Shown piece after piece: positions 7,389-14,358 of a stretch of DNA of 15,030 nucleotides. The position numbers and the translations under genes were made by a program. The notes under the pieces were generated by a model, which worked only from the letters and a program-made list of their open reading frames with translations, was not told the DNA's origin and did no database searches. Numbering within the stretch: the first letter of the stretch is position 1; every line of letters begins with the position of its first letter. The DNA is from Actinomycetes bacterium (GTDB lineage: Bacteria; Actinomycetota; Actinomycetes; Mycobacteriales; Micromonosporaceae): contig JAEYGD010000021.1 in the NCBI GenBank assembly GCA_023402505.1, forward strand, positions 1 through 15,030, given 5' to 3'.

Positions 7389-8177
7389 GTGGGCGACGAG
7401 ACCGGTCACCCCGGGGTGGGACGGGTGCTCGTGGTGATCCCGACCTACAACGAGGCCGACAACCTGACCCAGATCGTGGACCGGGTACGCCGGGCCGCGC
7501 CGGCGGTGCACGTGCTCGTCGCCGACGACAACAGCCCCGACGGCACCGGTGCGCTCGCCGACGCCCTCGCCGACGGCGACGGGCGGGTGCACGTGCTGCA
7601 CCGCGAAGGCAAGCAGGGTCTGGGTGCCGCGTACCTGGCCGGGTTCGCGTGGGCCCGGGAGCGCGGCTTCGACGCCGTGGTGGAGATGGACGCCGACGGC
7701 TCGCACGCCCCCGAGGACCTGCCGGCGCTGCTGGCCGCCGCCCGCGACGCCGACGTGGTCATCGGGTCCCGGTGGACGCGGGGGGCTCGGGTGCTGAACT
7801 GGCCATTGCGGCGGCTGCTGCTGTCGCGGTGCGGCAACCTGTACGCGCGGCTGGCCCTGGGTGTGCCGGTGTCCGACGCCACCGGCGGCTACCGGGTGTA
7901 CCGGCTCAGCGCCCTGGACGCCCTCGACCTGGAGTCGGTGTGCTCGCAGGGGTACTCGTTCCAGGTGGAGCTGTCGCGTCTGGCGCACCGGGCGGGGGTG
8001 CGGATCGTGGAGGTGCCGATCACGTTCGCCGAGCGGGAACGGGGCAGCAGCAAGATGAGCCCGATGATCGTCGCGGAGGCGCTGTGGCGGATCACCGGGT
8101 GGGCGGTCGCCGACCGGCGTACCGCGGTGCGACGGGGCCTGCACGGCACGCCGACCGGGCAGGTCCGCTGGCCGTAG
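7389..8177 (+). CDS. ppm1: Polyprenol-monophosphomannose synthase (GT2 family)
   Basis: 262 residues, a single soluble or peripheral GT-A domain with no membrane anchor, resembling the Dpm1/Ppm1 catalytic domain. Motifs: VVIPTYNEADNL (15-26), VADDNSPDGTG (44-54), the metal-binding DxD as EMDADGSHAPED (Asp101, Asp103), GSRW (126-129) and SQGYSFQVEL near the acceptor site. It transfers mannose from GDP-mannose to polyprenyl phosphate, giving the donor for lipoglycan and protein O-mannosylation on the outside of the membrane. The GTG at 7389 was chosen because GGAGGG (7374-7379) lies before it and the GT2 fold starts shortly after; the frame stays open far upstream inside lnt, but that part is out-of-frame shadow. 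It is probably cotranscribed with lnt, and the partner's membrane domain may anchor it. Confidence 0.92.
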   Translation: MGDETGHPGVGRVLVVIPTYNEADNLTQIVDRVRRAAPAVHVLVADDNSPDGTGALADALADGDGRVHVLHREGKQGLGAAYLAGFAWARERGFDAVVEMDADGSHAPEDLPALLAAARDADVVIGSRWTRGARVLNWPLRRLLLSRCGNLYARLALGVPVSDATGGYRVYRLSALDALDLESVCSQGYSFQVELSRLAHRAGVRIVEVPITFAERERGSSKMSPMIVAEALWRITGWAVADRRTAVRRGLHGTPTGQVRWP

Positions 8178-8230
8178 GCCGGTACGCGTGGGGCGGGCCG
8201 GCGGCGGGGGCGTGTCATGCTGGACGGGCG

Positions 8231-8279
8231 GGAATGATTGCCTGGCGAGCCGCGGCCCAGGCGGTGGAACGGGCATTCC
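8231..8279 (+). repeat. Nested inverted repeats in the fxsA leader
   Basis: GGAATG (8231-8236) pairs with CATTCC (8274-8279). Inside it GCCTGG (8240-8245) pairs with CCAGGC (8257-8262). The two arms are coaxial in order, so the transcript could form a two-stem structure about 30 bases ahead of the fxsA ribosome site. It may equally be an operator for the 8178-8309 gap. Confidence 0.4.
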
Positions 8280-8309
8280 GGGCGCCGCGACCGGGTGGGT
8301 GAGGTGAGG

Positions 8310-8822
8310 ATGCGCCGAGGACTGAGGTTCGTACCGTTGGCTCTGCTGCTGGCGGTGGTGGCGGAGCTGGCGGTGTTCGTGGCCGTCGGGCGGGCCGCCG
8401 GGTTCGGTGTGGCGTTGCTGGCGGTGTTCGCGGCGTCGCTGCTGGGCATGGTGCTGTTGCGCCGTGAGGGGATGCGGGCCTGGCGGGGCTTCCGGGCCGC
8501 CGCGGAGGCCGGGCAGCCGCCGGGCCCGCAGGTCACCGATGGCCTGGTGGGGCTTCTCGGTGCGCTGTTGCTGGCCACCCCGGGCCTGCTCAGCGGCGCG
8601 CTGGGGCTGGTGTTGCTGGTGCCGCCGGTGCGGGGTCTGGCCCGTTCCGGGGTGCGGCGGGCCGCCGAGCGGCGGGTGTCGTCGATGGTCGCCGGTGACC
8701 TGTTCGGGCCGCGGCGGGTGCGGGTGCGGCGGGGTGCGCCGCAGCCGGCGCCTGCCGAACCGACCGTCGTCGACGACGGCCGGGCCATCGAGGGCGAGAT
8801 CGTCGAGCCCCGGCAGGGCTGA
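8310..8822 (+). CDS. fxsA: FxsA family membrane protein
   Basis: 170 residues. Membrane segments at about 7-28, 31-50 and 77-105, then a charged cytoplasmic tail ending in IEGEIVE. The segment from 75 on (DGLVGLLGALLLATPGLLSG, then LLLVPPVR) is the diagnostic FxsA core. In E. coli FxsA overproduction relieves exclusion of phage T7 by the F plasmid through PifA binding; the normal cellular role is unknown. The ATG at 8310 follows GAGGTGAGG (8301-8309) and begins with a short basic head before the first helix. An in-frame TTG at 8238 is unlikely. The family assignment is firm; the gene lies 132 bases after ppm1 and may have its own promoter. Confidence 0.87.
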   Translation: MRRGLRFVPLALLLAVVAELAVFVAVGRAAGFGVALLAVFAASLLGMVLLRREGMRAWRGFRAAAEAGQPPGPQVTDGLVGLLGALLLATPGLLSGALGLVLLVPPVRGLARSGVRRAAERRVSSMVAGDLFGPRRVRVRRGAPQPAPAEPTVVDDGRAIEGEIVEPRQG

Positions 8823-8839
8823 CCGCGCGGACGGCACGA

Positions 8840-8871
8840 AAACGCCCCCGGGTGTTGTCCCGGGGGCGTTT
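8840..8871. terminator. Bidirectional terminator between fxsA and rbpA
   Basis: A perfect 13-bp stem (8840-8852 with 8859-8871) with TGTTGT loop. On the + strand it ends in TTT; on the minus strand the A-run at 8839-8842 becomes a T-run. It sits between two convergent genes and serves both. Confidence 0.85.
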
Positions 8872-8884
8872 CACGTCGGTGGCG

Positions 8885-9226
8885 TCAGGCGCGGCCGCGG
8901 CGGGTGCGGACCTCCTGCAGCCGCTCGGCGAGGATGTCCTCCAGCTCGGCGATCGAGCGCCGCTCCAGCAGCATGTCCCAGTGGGTACGCGGCGGCTTGG
9001 CCTTCTTCTGCTCGGGCTCGCTGCCGTCGACCAGGCGGGCGACACTGCCGTCGAACTTGCACTCCCAGGTCACCGGGACCTCGGCGTCGACCGCGAACGG
9101 CACCTCGAACTGGTGGCCCTTGGCGCACAGGTACTCGCGGGTCTGACGCGGCGCGAGCTCGGTGTTGCGGTCGGATTCGTAGCTGACCGCCCCCAGACGG
9201 CTTCCGCGCAGCATGCGCTCGCCCAT
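8885..9226 (-). CDS. rbpA: RNA polymerase-binding protein RbpA
   Basis: 113 residues, the length of actinobacterial RbpA (111-124). The order of parts matches the family: N-terminal tail with GERMLRGSRLGAVSYESDRN, a small beta-barrel core with Cys34 and Cys56 (YLCAKGHQFEVPF, VTWECKFDG), the basic linker QKKAKPPRTHWDMLLERR (73-90), and the helical sigma-interaction domain SIAELEDILAERL. It binds RNA polymerase and the principal sigma factor, stabilising the open complex, and in Streptomyces affects rifampicin tolerance. The ATG at 9226 is preceded by GAGGGGAAAG at good spacing; longer in-frame starts lack family similarity. The gene is monocistronic, with a sigma-R-type promoter upstream. Confidence 0.95.
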   Translation of the reverse strand: MGERMLRGSRLGAVSYESDRNTELAPRQTREYLCAKGHQFEVPFAVDAEVPVTWECKFDGSVARLVDGSEPEQKKAKPPRTHWDMLLERRSIAELEDILAERLQEVRTRRGRA

Positions 9227-9268
9227 GATCGTCTTTCCCCTCGTTCGTGGTGCAGGTCTGTACGGTGT

Positions 9269-9296
9269 AACGGTTGGTGCCCGCCGGGCCATTCCC
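9269..9296 (-). promoter_or_regulatory. Sigma-R/sigma-H type promoter of rbpA
   Basis: On the minus strand GGGAAT (9296-9291) is followed after exactly 18 bases by CGTT (9272-9269), the consensus of thiol-oxidative-stress ECF promoters in Streptomyces (sigma-R) and mycobacteria (sigma-H). The predicted start lies about 35-40 bases before the rbpA ATG. In S. coelicolor rbpA is a known sigma-R target, which supports the assignment. Confidence 0.72.
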
Positions 9297-9391
9297 GCCC
9301 GGCGCGGCCGGGCGGGCCGCAACAAGGGTAGCCGGCCATGACGACCGCCCGGCGGGGTCGTCCCCGGCCGGGCCCGAAGGGTGGAGTGTTT

Positions 9392-9430
9392 CCGCTGTCA
9401 ACGGGGATGTTAGCGCCCTACCGACAGCGG
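9392..9430 (+). repeat. Inverted repeat covering the ribosome site of the POT gene
   Basis: CCGCTGTC (9392-9399) is an exact inverted copy of GACAGCGG (9423-9430), 23 bases apart. The right arm overlaps the start of the Shine-Dalgarno stretch AGCGGAGG (9426-9433) of the transporter gene. As RNA it could mask translation; as DNA it could be an operator. Confidence 0.45.
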
Positions 9431-9439
9431 AGGTTCGCC

Positions 9440-10921
9440 ATGGCCAGTGACGCGCCGGCCGCCGCCCGGCCGCCGTCGGGCCGCACGTTCTTCGGTCACC
9501 CGCCGGCGCTGGCCACCCTGTTCCTCACCGAGATGTGGGAGCGGTTCAGCTTCTACGGCATGCGGGCGATCCTGGTGCTGTACCTGACCGCGTCGCTGGC
9601 CGAGGACGGGCAGGGGCTGGGGGAGTCCACCGCCAACGCCGTCTACGGCACCTACAACGCGATGGTGTACCTGATGGCGCTGCCCGGGGGTTGGGTCGCC
9701 GACCGGCTGATCGGCGCGCGCCGCAGCGTCCTGGCCGGAGGCGTCGTCATCGCCGCCGGGCACTACGTGATGGCGGTACCGACGCGGTGGAGCGTGTTCG
9801 CCGGCATGGCCCTCATCGTGGTCGGCACCGGCCTGCTCAAACCCAACATCTCCACCATGGTCGGCGACCTGTACGACCGGGACTCGCCCCGCCGCGACGC
9901 CGGCTTCGCCATCTTCTACATGGGCATCAACCTGGGGGCGTTCATCGCCCCGCTGGTCTGCGGTTTCCTCGGCGAGAAGATCAACTGGCATCTGGGGTTC
10001 GGCGCCGCCGCGGTCGGCATGACCCTCGGCGTCGTCCAGTACGTGCTGGGCCGGCGCAACCTCGGCGACGCCGGCGCCCGCGCCGCCGACCCGCTGCTCG
10101 GCGCGGACCGTCGCCGCGCGTTGACCCGCGTCGGGGTGGCCGCCGTCGTCGGGGCGCTGGCGGTGGCCGCGCTCGCCGTGGCCGGGCTGTTCACCGTCGA
10201 CACCGTCGTTAACCTGCTCACCGCCGTCACCGTGCTCGTCACCATCGGCTACTTCGCGCGGATCATGCTCGACCGGGAGCTCAGCCCGACCGAACGCAGC
10301 CGGATGAAGGCGTACGTGTGGCTGTTCGTGTTCGCCGCCGCGTTCTGGCTCATCTACGACCAGGCCGGCTCGGTGCTGAACGTCTTCGCCGCCGACAACA
10401 CCGACCGCACCGTCGGCGGGTTCACCTTCCCCGCCTCGTGGCTGCAGTCGGTCAACCCGATCCTCATCATCGTCGGCGCGCCGCTTGCCGCGCTGCTGTG
10501 GGTGCGGCTGGGCCACCGGGTGTCCACCCCGGCGAAGTTCGCCGTCGGCCTGGTGCTCAACGGCCTGTCGTTCGTGCTGATGGCCGCCGCCGCGCGGGCC
10601 GCCGTCGGCGGCGACCTGGTGTCACCGTGGTGGCTGGTCGCCGTGTACGCGCTGCAGGTCGCCGGTGAGTTGTCACTGAGCCCGGTCGGACTGTCCGCCA
10701 CCACCAGGCTCGCCCCGGTCAAGTACGCCAGCCAGATGATGGGCCTGTGGTTCCTCGCCACCGCCGTCGGTGACGCGATCGGCGGGCAGGTCGCCCGGCT
10801 GGCCGACACGTGGGCCGAGCCCACCTACTTCCTCACCTTCGGGGCGGCGTCGGTGGCGTTGGGTCTGGGCGCGGTCATGTTCACCCGGCACGTCCGCGCC
10901 CTGATGGCCGGCATCCACTGA
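9440..10921 (+). CDS. POT/PTR-family proton-coupled oligopeptide transporter
   Basis: 493 residues, the usual size of bacterial DtpT/YdgR-type transporters, with 12-14 hydrophobic helices. The proton-coupling signature ExxERFxxYG is intact as EMWERFSFYG (Glu31, Glu34, Arg35), and FYMGINLGAFIAP is the PTR2 signature in the fifth helix region. It imports di- and tripeptides with protons across the cytoplasmic membrane. The ATG at 9440 follows AGCGGAGG; an in-frame ATG at 9338 would add an Arg/Gly/Pro-rich head without a ribosome site and was rejected. It stands alone, divergent from rbpA and convergent with the next gene (12-base gap). Third codon positions are C-rich here, unlike the kam operon. 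Confidence 0.92.
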   Translation: MASDAPAAARPPSGRTFFGHPPALATLFLTEMWERFSFYGMRAILVLYLTASLAEDGQGLGESTANAVYGTYNAMVYLMALPGGWVADRLIGARRSVLAGGVVIAAGHYVMAVPTRWSVFAGMALIVVGTGLLKPNISTMVGDLYDRDSPRRDAGFAIFYMGINLGAFIAPLVCGFLGEKINWHLGFGAAAVGMTLGVVQYVLGRRNLGDAGARAADPLLGADRRRALTRVGVAAVVGALAVAALAVAGLFTVDTVVNLLTAVTVLVTIGYFARIMLDRELSPTERSRMKAYVWLFVFAAAFWLIYDQAGSVLNVFAADNTDRTVGGFTFPASWLQSVNPILIIVGAPLAALLWVRLGHRVSTPAKFAVGLVLNGLSFVLMAAAARAAVGGDLVSPWWLVAVYALQVAGELSLSPVGLSATTRLAPVKYASQMMGLWFLATAVGDAIGGQVARLADTWAEPTYFLTFGAASVALGLGAVMFTRHVRALMAGIH

Positions 10922-10933
10922 CCGCAGGCGGCG

Positions 10934-11521
10934 TCAGGCCGGGGTCGGCGGCAGTGGCAGCGGCAGGCCCGGCAGACCGTCGATGCTGGTCGCGACGTGC
11001 GGCTTGCCGGTGAAGTAGGCGTCCAGCGACGCGTCGTCCTCCCGCGCGAACCGCCGCGCGTGCAGGTCACGGTCACCGTCGTAGGTCATGAACGGCACGG
11101 CGTAGCCGCAGGTGTCGCGGATCAGTTCGGCCCGCACCACCACGATCGCCCGCAGCCCGTGGACGCTGGTGTCGAGGTCCGGGAAGTGGCCGGCCAGTTC
11201 CGGCCAGCGCGGGTCGTCGCGGAACACCGGCTCGCCCCGGCCGTGCACCCGCACGATGTTCGGCGGACCGGTGAACGCGCACCACATGAGCGTGATCCGG
11301 CCGTTCTCCCGCAGGTGCGCGACGGTCTCGGCGTTGCTGCCGGCGAAGTCCAGGTACGCCACGGTGTGCTCGTCGAGGACCGCCCACGACCCGCGCAGAC
11401 CTTTCGGGGACAGGTTGATCGTGCCGTCGGCGGCCAGTGGGGCGGTCGCGGTGAAGAACATCGGCTGGTCCTCGATGAAGGTCCGCAGCCGCCCGTCGAT
11501 GCGTTCGTACGTCTTTCCCAT
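10934..11521 (-). CDS. Pyridoxamine 5'-phosphate oxidase (PPOX) family protein
   Basis: 195 residues with the split-barrel fold of flavin/F420-binding PPOX-like proteins. Visible landmarks are MGKTYERIDGRLRTFIEDQPMF at the N-terminus, INLSPKGLRGSWAVLD, YLDFAGSNAETVAHLRENGRITLMW and PNIVRVHGRGEP. It resembles the COG3576-type subgroup rather than true PdxH: true PdxH is longer in its C-terminal signature region, so pyridoxal-phosphate synthesis should not be assumed. The C-terminus is proline-rich. The start at 11521 has GGGGAGG (11539-11533) 11 bases upstream on the minus strand. It is convergent with the peptide transporter; no functional link is evident. Confidence 0.85.
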   Translation of the reverse strand: MGKTYERIDGRLRTFIEDQPMFFTATAPLAADGTINLSPKGLRGSWAVLDEHTVAYLDFAGSNAETVAHLRENGRITLMWCAFTGPPNIVRVHGRGEPVFRDDPRWPELAGHFPDLDTSVHGLRAIVVVRAELIRDTCGYAVPFMTYDGDRDLHARRFAREDDASLDAYFTGKPHVATSIDGLPGLPLPLPPTPA

Positions 11522-11899
11522 CCCGCCATCGTCCTCCCCGGCCGCCAGCGCTCATGGTGCGGGTCGCTCGGCTCCTGCGGCGCCGTACCGTCCGCCGTCC
11601 ACGACGGCACCCGCCGCTCCCGGGACCGGCGACGTGGGGTGCGCGTAGCGTCACCGAGGATGCCACGCGGCGCTCTGCCGGGTGGCAGGCAGCACCCGGA
11701 TAGCGTCACGGCACAGTCCGTCCCGGGTCGGAGACGGCGGGCTGTACCCCCACGTCGGCGTCGCTAAACCCAGAAAACGTGTGACGCTCCACATGGGTCA
11801 CCGCGGATCCGTCCGAAGGCGACCGTCTATGCCACGAGCTACTGTGCTAGGTAGCAGATTGCTTCATTTACTACTCACTGTGGTCGAAGGGCGGTCGAC
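11522..11899. promoter_or_regulatory. Divergent intergenic region with repeated AGCGTCAC motifs
   Basis: 378 bases between the PPOX gene and the XRE regulator. AGCGTCAC occurs at 11647-11654 and 11702-11709, and inverted (GTGACGCT) at 11781-11788. The two direct copies are both preceded by T, giving TAGCGT, a possible TAnnnT -10. Nearer the regulator, GCTAC-N8-GTAGC (11838-11855) and two ACTGTG copies (11841, 11877) lie in a locally AT-rich stretch that probably contains the regulator's promoter and possible autoregulatory sites. No RNA gene or convincing protein gene was seen. Confidence 0.45.
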
Positions 11900-12799
11900 A
11901 TGGCTGACCAATCCCCGGCGGTACAGCGACGGCGGCTCCGCATGGCGCTTCGGGAAGCGCGACGGCAGGCCGACCTCACCCAGGCGGAGGCGGCCGAGCG
12001 GCTGTACTGGTCGCCGTCGAAGCTGCTGCGCATCGAGAACGGCAAGAACAGCATCTCCGTGACCGACCTCATGGCGTTGCTCGACCTCTACAAGGTCGCC
12101 GACCGCCAGCAGGTCGAGCAGCTGATCACCCTCGCCCGTGGGGCCCGCAAGGAGCAGAGCAAGACCGAGTTCAGGGATCTGGTCTCGGGGCAGTTCCTGA
12201 CCTACCTCAACTACGAGAGCGCCGCCAGTCACATCGCCCACTACGAGACGGTCCTGATCCCCGGTCTGCTGCAGACCGAGGAGTACGCCCGAACGGTGAT
12301 CGCGGCCCTGTCGTCGGACGAGGACTCGGTCGAGGTCATCGACAAGCGGGTGCAGCTGCGGCTCGACCGTCAGGAGGCGCTGCTGCAGGACGGCGGGCCG
12401 CAGATGCACTTCATCATGGACGAGGCGGCCGTACGCCGGCACGTCGGCGGCGCCGCCGTGATGATCCGGCAGTTGGAGCACCTGAAGGAGCTGGGCCGCA
12501 ACCCGAACGTCACCATCCAGATCCTGCCCTTCACCGTCGGCGCGCACGCCGGCATGAAGGGCCCGTCCCTGATCCTGGAGTTCCCGGATCCGGCCGACGA
12601 CCCGCTGCTCTACATCGAGAACGCCCGCGGCGACATCCTGTTCCGGGAGGACGTCGAGGAGACGACGAAGTATCAGGAGGCGTTCCTCGCCCTCGCCAAG
12701 GTCGCCACGGCACCCGCCCGCCTCGACGACGTGGTCGACCGGCTCGTCACGCAGATCCGCCAGGAAGCGTCAGGCTCGCCCGAGCCGGCGCCGGTGTGA
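11900..12799 (+). CDS. XRE-family helix-turn-helix regulator with DUF5753 domain
   Basis: 299 residues. The helix-turn-helix is at about 10-70: LRMALREARRQADLTQAEAAERLYWSPSKLLRIENGKNSI, a classic Cro/C1 layout. The rest (about 95-285) is a DUF5753 domain, recognisable from HYETVLIPGLLQTEEYAR, RQEALL, FIMDEAAVRRHVGG and IQILPFTVGAHAGMKG. Such proteins (WhiJ-like) are abundant in Streptomyces and Micromonospora. They usually work with a small DUF397 protein encoded next door and influence development or secondary metabolism. Here the DUF397 gene is about 700 bases downstream on the opposite strand. The ATG follows GAAGGG at 11886; the upstream inverted repeat may be its operator. Confidence 0.93.
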   Translation: MADQSPAVQRRRLRMALREARRQADLTQAEAAERLYWSPSKLLRIENGKNSISVTDLMALLDLYKVADRQQVEQLITLARGARKEQSKTEFRDLVSGQFLTYLNYESAASHIAHYETVLIPGLLQTEEYARTVIAALSSDEDSVEVIDKRVQLRLDRQEALLQDGGPQMHFIMDEAAVRRHVGGAAVMIRQLEHLKELGRNPNVTIQILPFTVGAHAGMKGPSLILEFPDPADDPLLYIENARGDILFREDVEETTKYQEAFLALAKVATAPARLDDVVDRLVTQIRQEASGSPEPAPV

Positions 12800-12907
12800 G
12801 TCTGACCCGCCGTACCCGGGAGCCGGCCGGCGGCCGGCGCACCAGCCGACGCCCTGCGGGGGGATCGCACCCATGTCGTCGTCCGAACACACGTTGGAGG
12901 GGGTGTT

Positions 12908-13456
12908 GTGGCGATCTCGGAGCGTCCGTCGGACGAGAAGGACCCCGCGTCCCGACAGCCGACCTTCATGGAGTCGTTCGTCGAACTCGTACGGGAGACC
13001 GACGGCGACTGGCAGCGGGTCCTGCAGGTGGTCACCCTGGTCGTCGGCACGATCGGCGGGGTGTTGCTCGTCATCGGCGTCATCGTCGGCTACCTGGGAA
13101 CCAACCCGCGACGGTGGCTGCTCCTGCTGCTCGCCGCGGCGCTGGTGGTGGTCGGCGCCCGGCTACGCCGACGGGCCCGGACGAGCGCGCGCAGGGGCTG
13201 GGGGCGGGCGGCACTGGTGGCCCTGTCGATCGTGGTCCTGGCCCTGGTCACCGCGCTCGGCGCCGCGACCGACACGTGGCAGGGGCTCGCCAACCAGCCC
13301 GCCGACAAGCCATGGGACTGGGTGGAGCGGGTCAGCTGGATCGTGGCCAGCGTCGGCGCGGTGGTCTCCACGGTGTTCGGCTTCCTGACCCTGCGCACCG
13401 CGGCGGCTCCGCGAGCCACGGCCGGCGACGACCCGTCCGGCCCGCCCGCCGGCTGA
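12908..13456 (+). CDS. Small polytopic membrane protein, unknown function
   Basis: 182 residues that I do not recognise as a named family. A charged N-terminal head (1-38) is followed by four probable transmembrane helices at about 39-65, 70-86, 100-119 and 142-163, with an Arg-rich loop at 85-100 and a Pro/Gly/Asp-rich tail. The GTG at 12908 has GGAGGGGG (12896-12903) just upstream. It lies 108 bases after the XRE regulator on the same strand and may be its cotranscribed target or partner. A shadow frame from the ATG at 12873 is Arg/Pro/Ser-rich and was not accepted. Confidence 0.72.
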   Translation: MAISERPSDEKDPASRQPTFMESFVELVRETDGDWQRVLQVVTLVVGTIGGVLLVIGVIVGYLGTNPRRWLLLLLAAALVVVGARLRRRARTSARRGWGRAALVALSIVVLALVTALGAATDTWQGLANQPADKPWDWVERVSWIVASVGAVVSTVFGFLTLRTAAAPRATAGDDPSGPPAG

Positions 13457-13501
13457 CGTGGTCCGCGGTAGCGAACACCGCCGACCCCGCGCCCGGCAGG
13501 G

Positions 13502-13708
13502 TCAGCGGGGCAGCCGCCCGGTGGCGACATCGGCGACGAAGGCCGAGAACGCCGGACGCTGGAGCCGCAGCCGGGGCCCGTCCGCGTCCTTGGAATCCCG
13601 CACGAGGACGACCGCCGGCAGGACGGCCACCTCGACGCAGGCGCCGGTCGCCCCGCTGCGGGTGCTCTTGCGCCACGCACTGCGGGCCGCTGGTTCCACC
13701 TCGGGCAC
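13502..13708 (-). CDS. DUF397 domain protein
   Basis: 68 residues, typical DUF397 size. The family signature is present: SAWRKSTRSGATGACVEVA near the N-terminus, then VLVRDSKDADGPRLRLQRPAFSAFV. The GTG at 13708 is selected because GAGGAGG lies six bases upstream on the minus strand; longer versions add an Arg-rich stretch unlike the family. DUF397 proteins accompany XRE/DUF5753 regulators and probably antagonise or modulate them. The nearest such regulator (11900-12799) is on the other strand beyond a membrane protein gene, so the standard tandem order is broken here. Confidence 0.85.
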   Translation of the reverse strand: MPEVEPAARSAWRKSTRSGATGACVEVAVLPAVVLVRDSKDADGPRLRLQRPAFSAFVADVATGRLPR

Positions 13709-14044
13709 TGGTACCTCCTCGCGGGCTGCGGACCACCGCCGTCGCGCCGTACCGACCCGGAACCGTCCGGGACGTCCGCGACATTGCGGAATTGGCACGA
13801 TCCCGGCCGCGATTGATCCGCCAAGGCATCAGGAAGTGTAGATATGAGTAAGGGGCGGAGCCAGCGCTCGGCAGCGGCGCCGGCGGCGGATATGGGAGAC
13901 TTTCGGTGGAAACGTTTTGGTCAAGTCAAATATCCGACTACTCTCCGCCCAGGCAGCCGGTACGGTCAGTTGAGGCAACGGACGAGAAGGCCACGACGCA
14001 ACGAGGCGAGCGGCTCCCGTGAACGCATTCGCGGAGGGAGACTG
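13709..14044. other. Divergent promoter region between DUF397 gene and small membrane protein
   Basis: 336 bases with a markedly AT-richer centre (about 13910-13945). TTGGTC (13917-13922) and TACTCT (13939-13944), 16 bases apart, form a candidate promoter for the rightward gene with a leader of about 95 bases. A palindromic AAACGTTT core (13910-13917) lies at its upstream edge. A + frame from ATG 13844 continues into the next gene, but the ribosome site favours the later start. Confidence 0.45.
13917..13944 (+). promoter_or_regulatory. Candidate promoter of the small membrane protein gene
   Basis: TTGGTC and TACCT-like TACTCT (TAnnnT) are separated by 16 bases inside the only AT-rich patch nearby. 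The expected start is about 13951, leaving a long leader before the ATG at 14045. Match quality is moderate. Confidence 0.35.
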
Positions 14045-14350
14045 ATGCGACCCAGAGACCTGCCGCTGAGCCGGGCGGACGTCGCACAGGACGCTCGCCG
14101 CGAGCCAGGACACGACACCCGGCAACGGGTCCGCACCGCCCTGTACACCGCCGTGGCCGGCATCCTCGCCGTCGGCGCGGGCGCCGGTATCGGTGCCCTG
14201 CTGCGCGACCAGGACGAGACACTCGCGCTCGCCGCCCAACTGCTCACGACGAGCGTGTGCGCGCTCGCGTTGGGCTACCTGTCCGAGCCGGTCCTGCTGA
14301 AGCTGTTTCCCGCCCACCCCGGCCCGGCCGACGCCCGCCCGTCGCGCTGA
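14045..14350 (+). CDS. Small membrane protein, two helices, unknown function
   Basis: 101 residues, not recognised. A hydrophilic charged head (1-33, rich in Arg, Asp, Glu) precedes two hydrophobic helices at about 34-54 and 66-84, with the loop LLRDQDETL between them and a proline-rich tail. The ATG at 14045 follows GGAGGGAG at close to ideal spacing. An in-frame ATG at 13844 would add 67 basic residues and would need the promoter-like AT-rich patch to be coding, so the short form is preferred. It converges on the coiled-coil gene with an 8-base gap. Confidence 0.62.
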   Translation: MRPRDLPLSRADVAQDARREPGHDTRQRVRTALYTAVAGILAVGAGAGIGALLRDQDETLALAAQLLTTSVCALALGYLSEPVLLKLFPAHPGPADARPSR

Positions 14351-14358
14351 TCCGTGAC

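Noticed and set aside
11660..11767. Possible leaderless 35-residue ORF after TAGCGT
   Set aside because: The product is Arg/Pro-rich with no recognisable feature, and the -10 has no -35 partner.
13844..14044. N-terminal extension of the small membrane protein from ATG 13844
   Set aside because: It would place an AT-rich promoter-like patch inside coding sequence and lacks a ribosome site; ATG 14045 has a strong one.
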